This document shows positions 33,098 through 33,249 of a DNA stretch of 33,249 nt, piece after piece; the stretch's first letter is position 1; each line of letters begins with the position of its first letter. The translations under genes were made by a program, and so were the position numbers. The stretch spans positions 1 to 33,249 of the forward strand of contig JAESUH010000158.1 of assembly GCA_016763155.1 (NCBI GenBank). The letters run 5' to 3'. The DNA comes from Rhizobiaceae bacterium. Its GTDB lineage: Bacteria; Pseudomonadota; Alphaproteobacteria; Rhizobiales; Rhizobiaceae. The notes beneath the pieces are model-generated. The model saw nothing but the letters and a program-made list of their open reading frames with translations, was not told the DNA's origin and did no database searches.

Positions 33098-33249
33098 ATG
33101 CAAAAATCACGTGGGAAATTTGGTTTTTCAACCAACATAGGAATATTGGGACTGGCATTGCTCGCTGCAATGTCATTTTGGGCTATTCAAAATGAGGGCT
33201 TTGCCCAGAGTAACCCCGCCAGCAATGGAAAACCGGTTTTTCTAGAATC
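33098..33249 (+). CDS. Exported protein, 3' part outside window (possibly DUF192)
   Basis: The frame is open from ATG 33098 to the window end (50 codons). The N-terminus is basic (MQKSRGKFGF), then a hydrophobic stretch IGILGLALLAAMSFWAI, then a polar segment with a possible signal peptidase site after GFAQ. An exported or membrane-anchored protein is therefore well supported. In related alphaproteobacteria a DUF192 protein often follows the double cold-shock gene, so that is my guess from gene order; the visible part does not reach a diagnostic domain. A modest AGTGGG lies upstream. It is separated from the cold-shock gene by a terminator and so likely has its own promoter. Confidence 0.55.
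   Translation, partial: MQKSRGKFGFSTNIGILGLALLAAMSFWAIQNEGFAQSNPASNGKPVFLE

Overview
The window reads as part of an alphaproteobacterial chromosome, most likely of the order Hyphomicrobiales (Rhizobiales) or a relative. This is inferred from protein style, the moderate GC content, and the right-hand block of a glyoxalase, a double cold-shock-domain protein and a short exported protein. No rRNA or other species marker is present. No insertion sequence, CRISPR array or phage gene was seen.

Positions 1-27065, all on the + strand, form a surface-polysaccharide (O-antigen or capsule) locus of the Wzx/Wzy type. (a) 1-3037: GDP-sugar genes. These are gmd (5' end cut by the window), a GDP-fucose or GDP-colitose synthase-like reductase, and a ColD-like aminotransferase homologue in which the PLP lysine is replaced by histidine. 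(b) 3312-9835: UDP-sugar acid genes. wecB and wecC lead to UDP-ManNAcA. wbpA, wbpB, wbpD and wbpE lead to a UDP-2,3-diacetamido-2,3-dideoxy-hexuronic acid. (c) 10006-16825: an apparently more AT-rich variable cassette with Wzy polymerase, Wzx flippase, a zinc-ribbon methyltransferase, a GT-B glycosyltransferase and an exported DUF4838-type protein. (d) 16972-19473: wbpG, hisH2 and hisF2, the amidotransferase, glutaminase and ammonia-channel set that forms an acetamidino group on 2,3-diamino uronic acids. This completes the wbpA-B-D-E pathway on the far side of the cassette. (e) 19499-27065: a tightly coupled run with a bi-domain oxidoreductase, a heparinase II/III-fold protein without signal peptide, a WbuB-like glycosyltransferase, an initiating sugar-1-phosphate transferase, a PglD-like acetyltransferase and a PglE-like aminotransferase.

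On the - strand follow a Wzz-type chain-length regulator with a strongly basic insertion (27100-28374), a UDP-glucuronate 4-epimerase-like gene (28651-29664), tRNA-Glu(TTC) (30069-30144), a lipoprotein with an M15/DUF882 peptidase domain and a 15-bp tandem repeat (30261-31325), and a glyoxalase I-like gene (31668-32123). The + strand resumes with a double cold-shock protein, a good intrinsic terminator, and the start of an exported protein cut by the window end.

Together the genes suggest a repeat unit containing a colitose- or fucose-type 6-deoxysugar, ManNAcA and/or an amidinated diacetamido-uronic acid, and an N-acetylated 4-amino sugar. It would be assembled on undecaprenyl phosphate, flipped by Wzx, polymerised by Wzy and length-controlled by Wzz. 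Some steps are not found here: a WbpI-type 2-epimerase, a WbpM/PglF-type 4,6-dehydratase, a ligase or export system, and probably further glycosyltransferases. I found no clearly unprecedented system. The most interesting points are the split amidino-sugar pathway, the lysine-less aminotransferase homologue, and the cytoplasmic lyase-fold gene coupled to a two-domain oxidoreductase.
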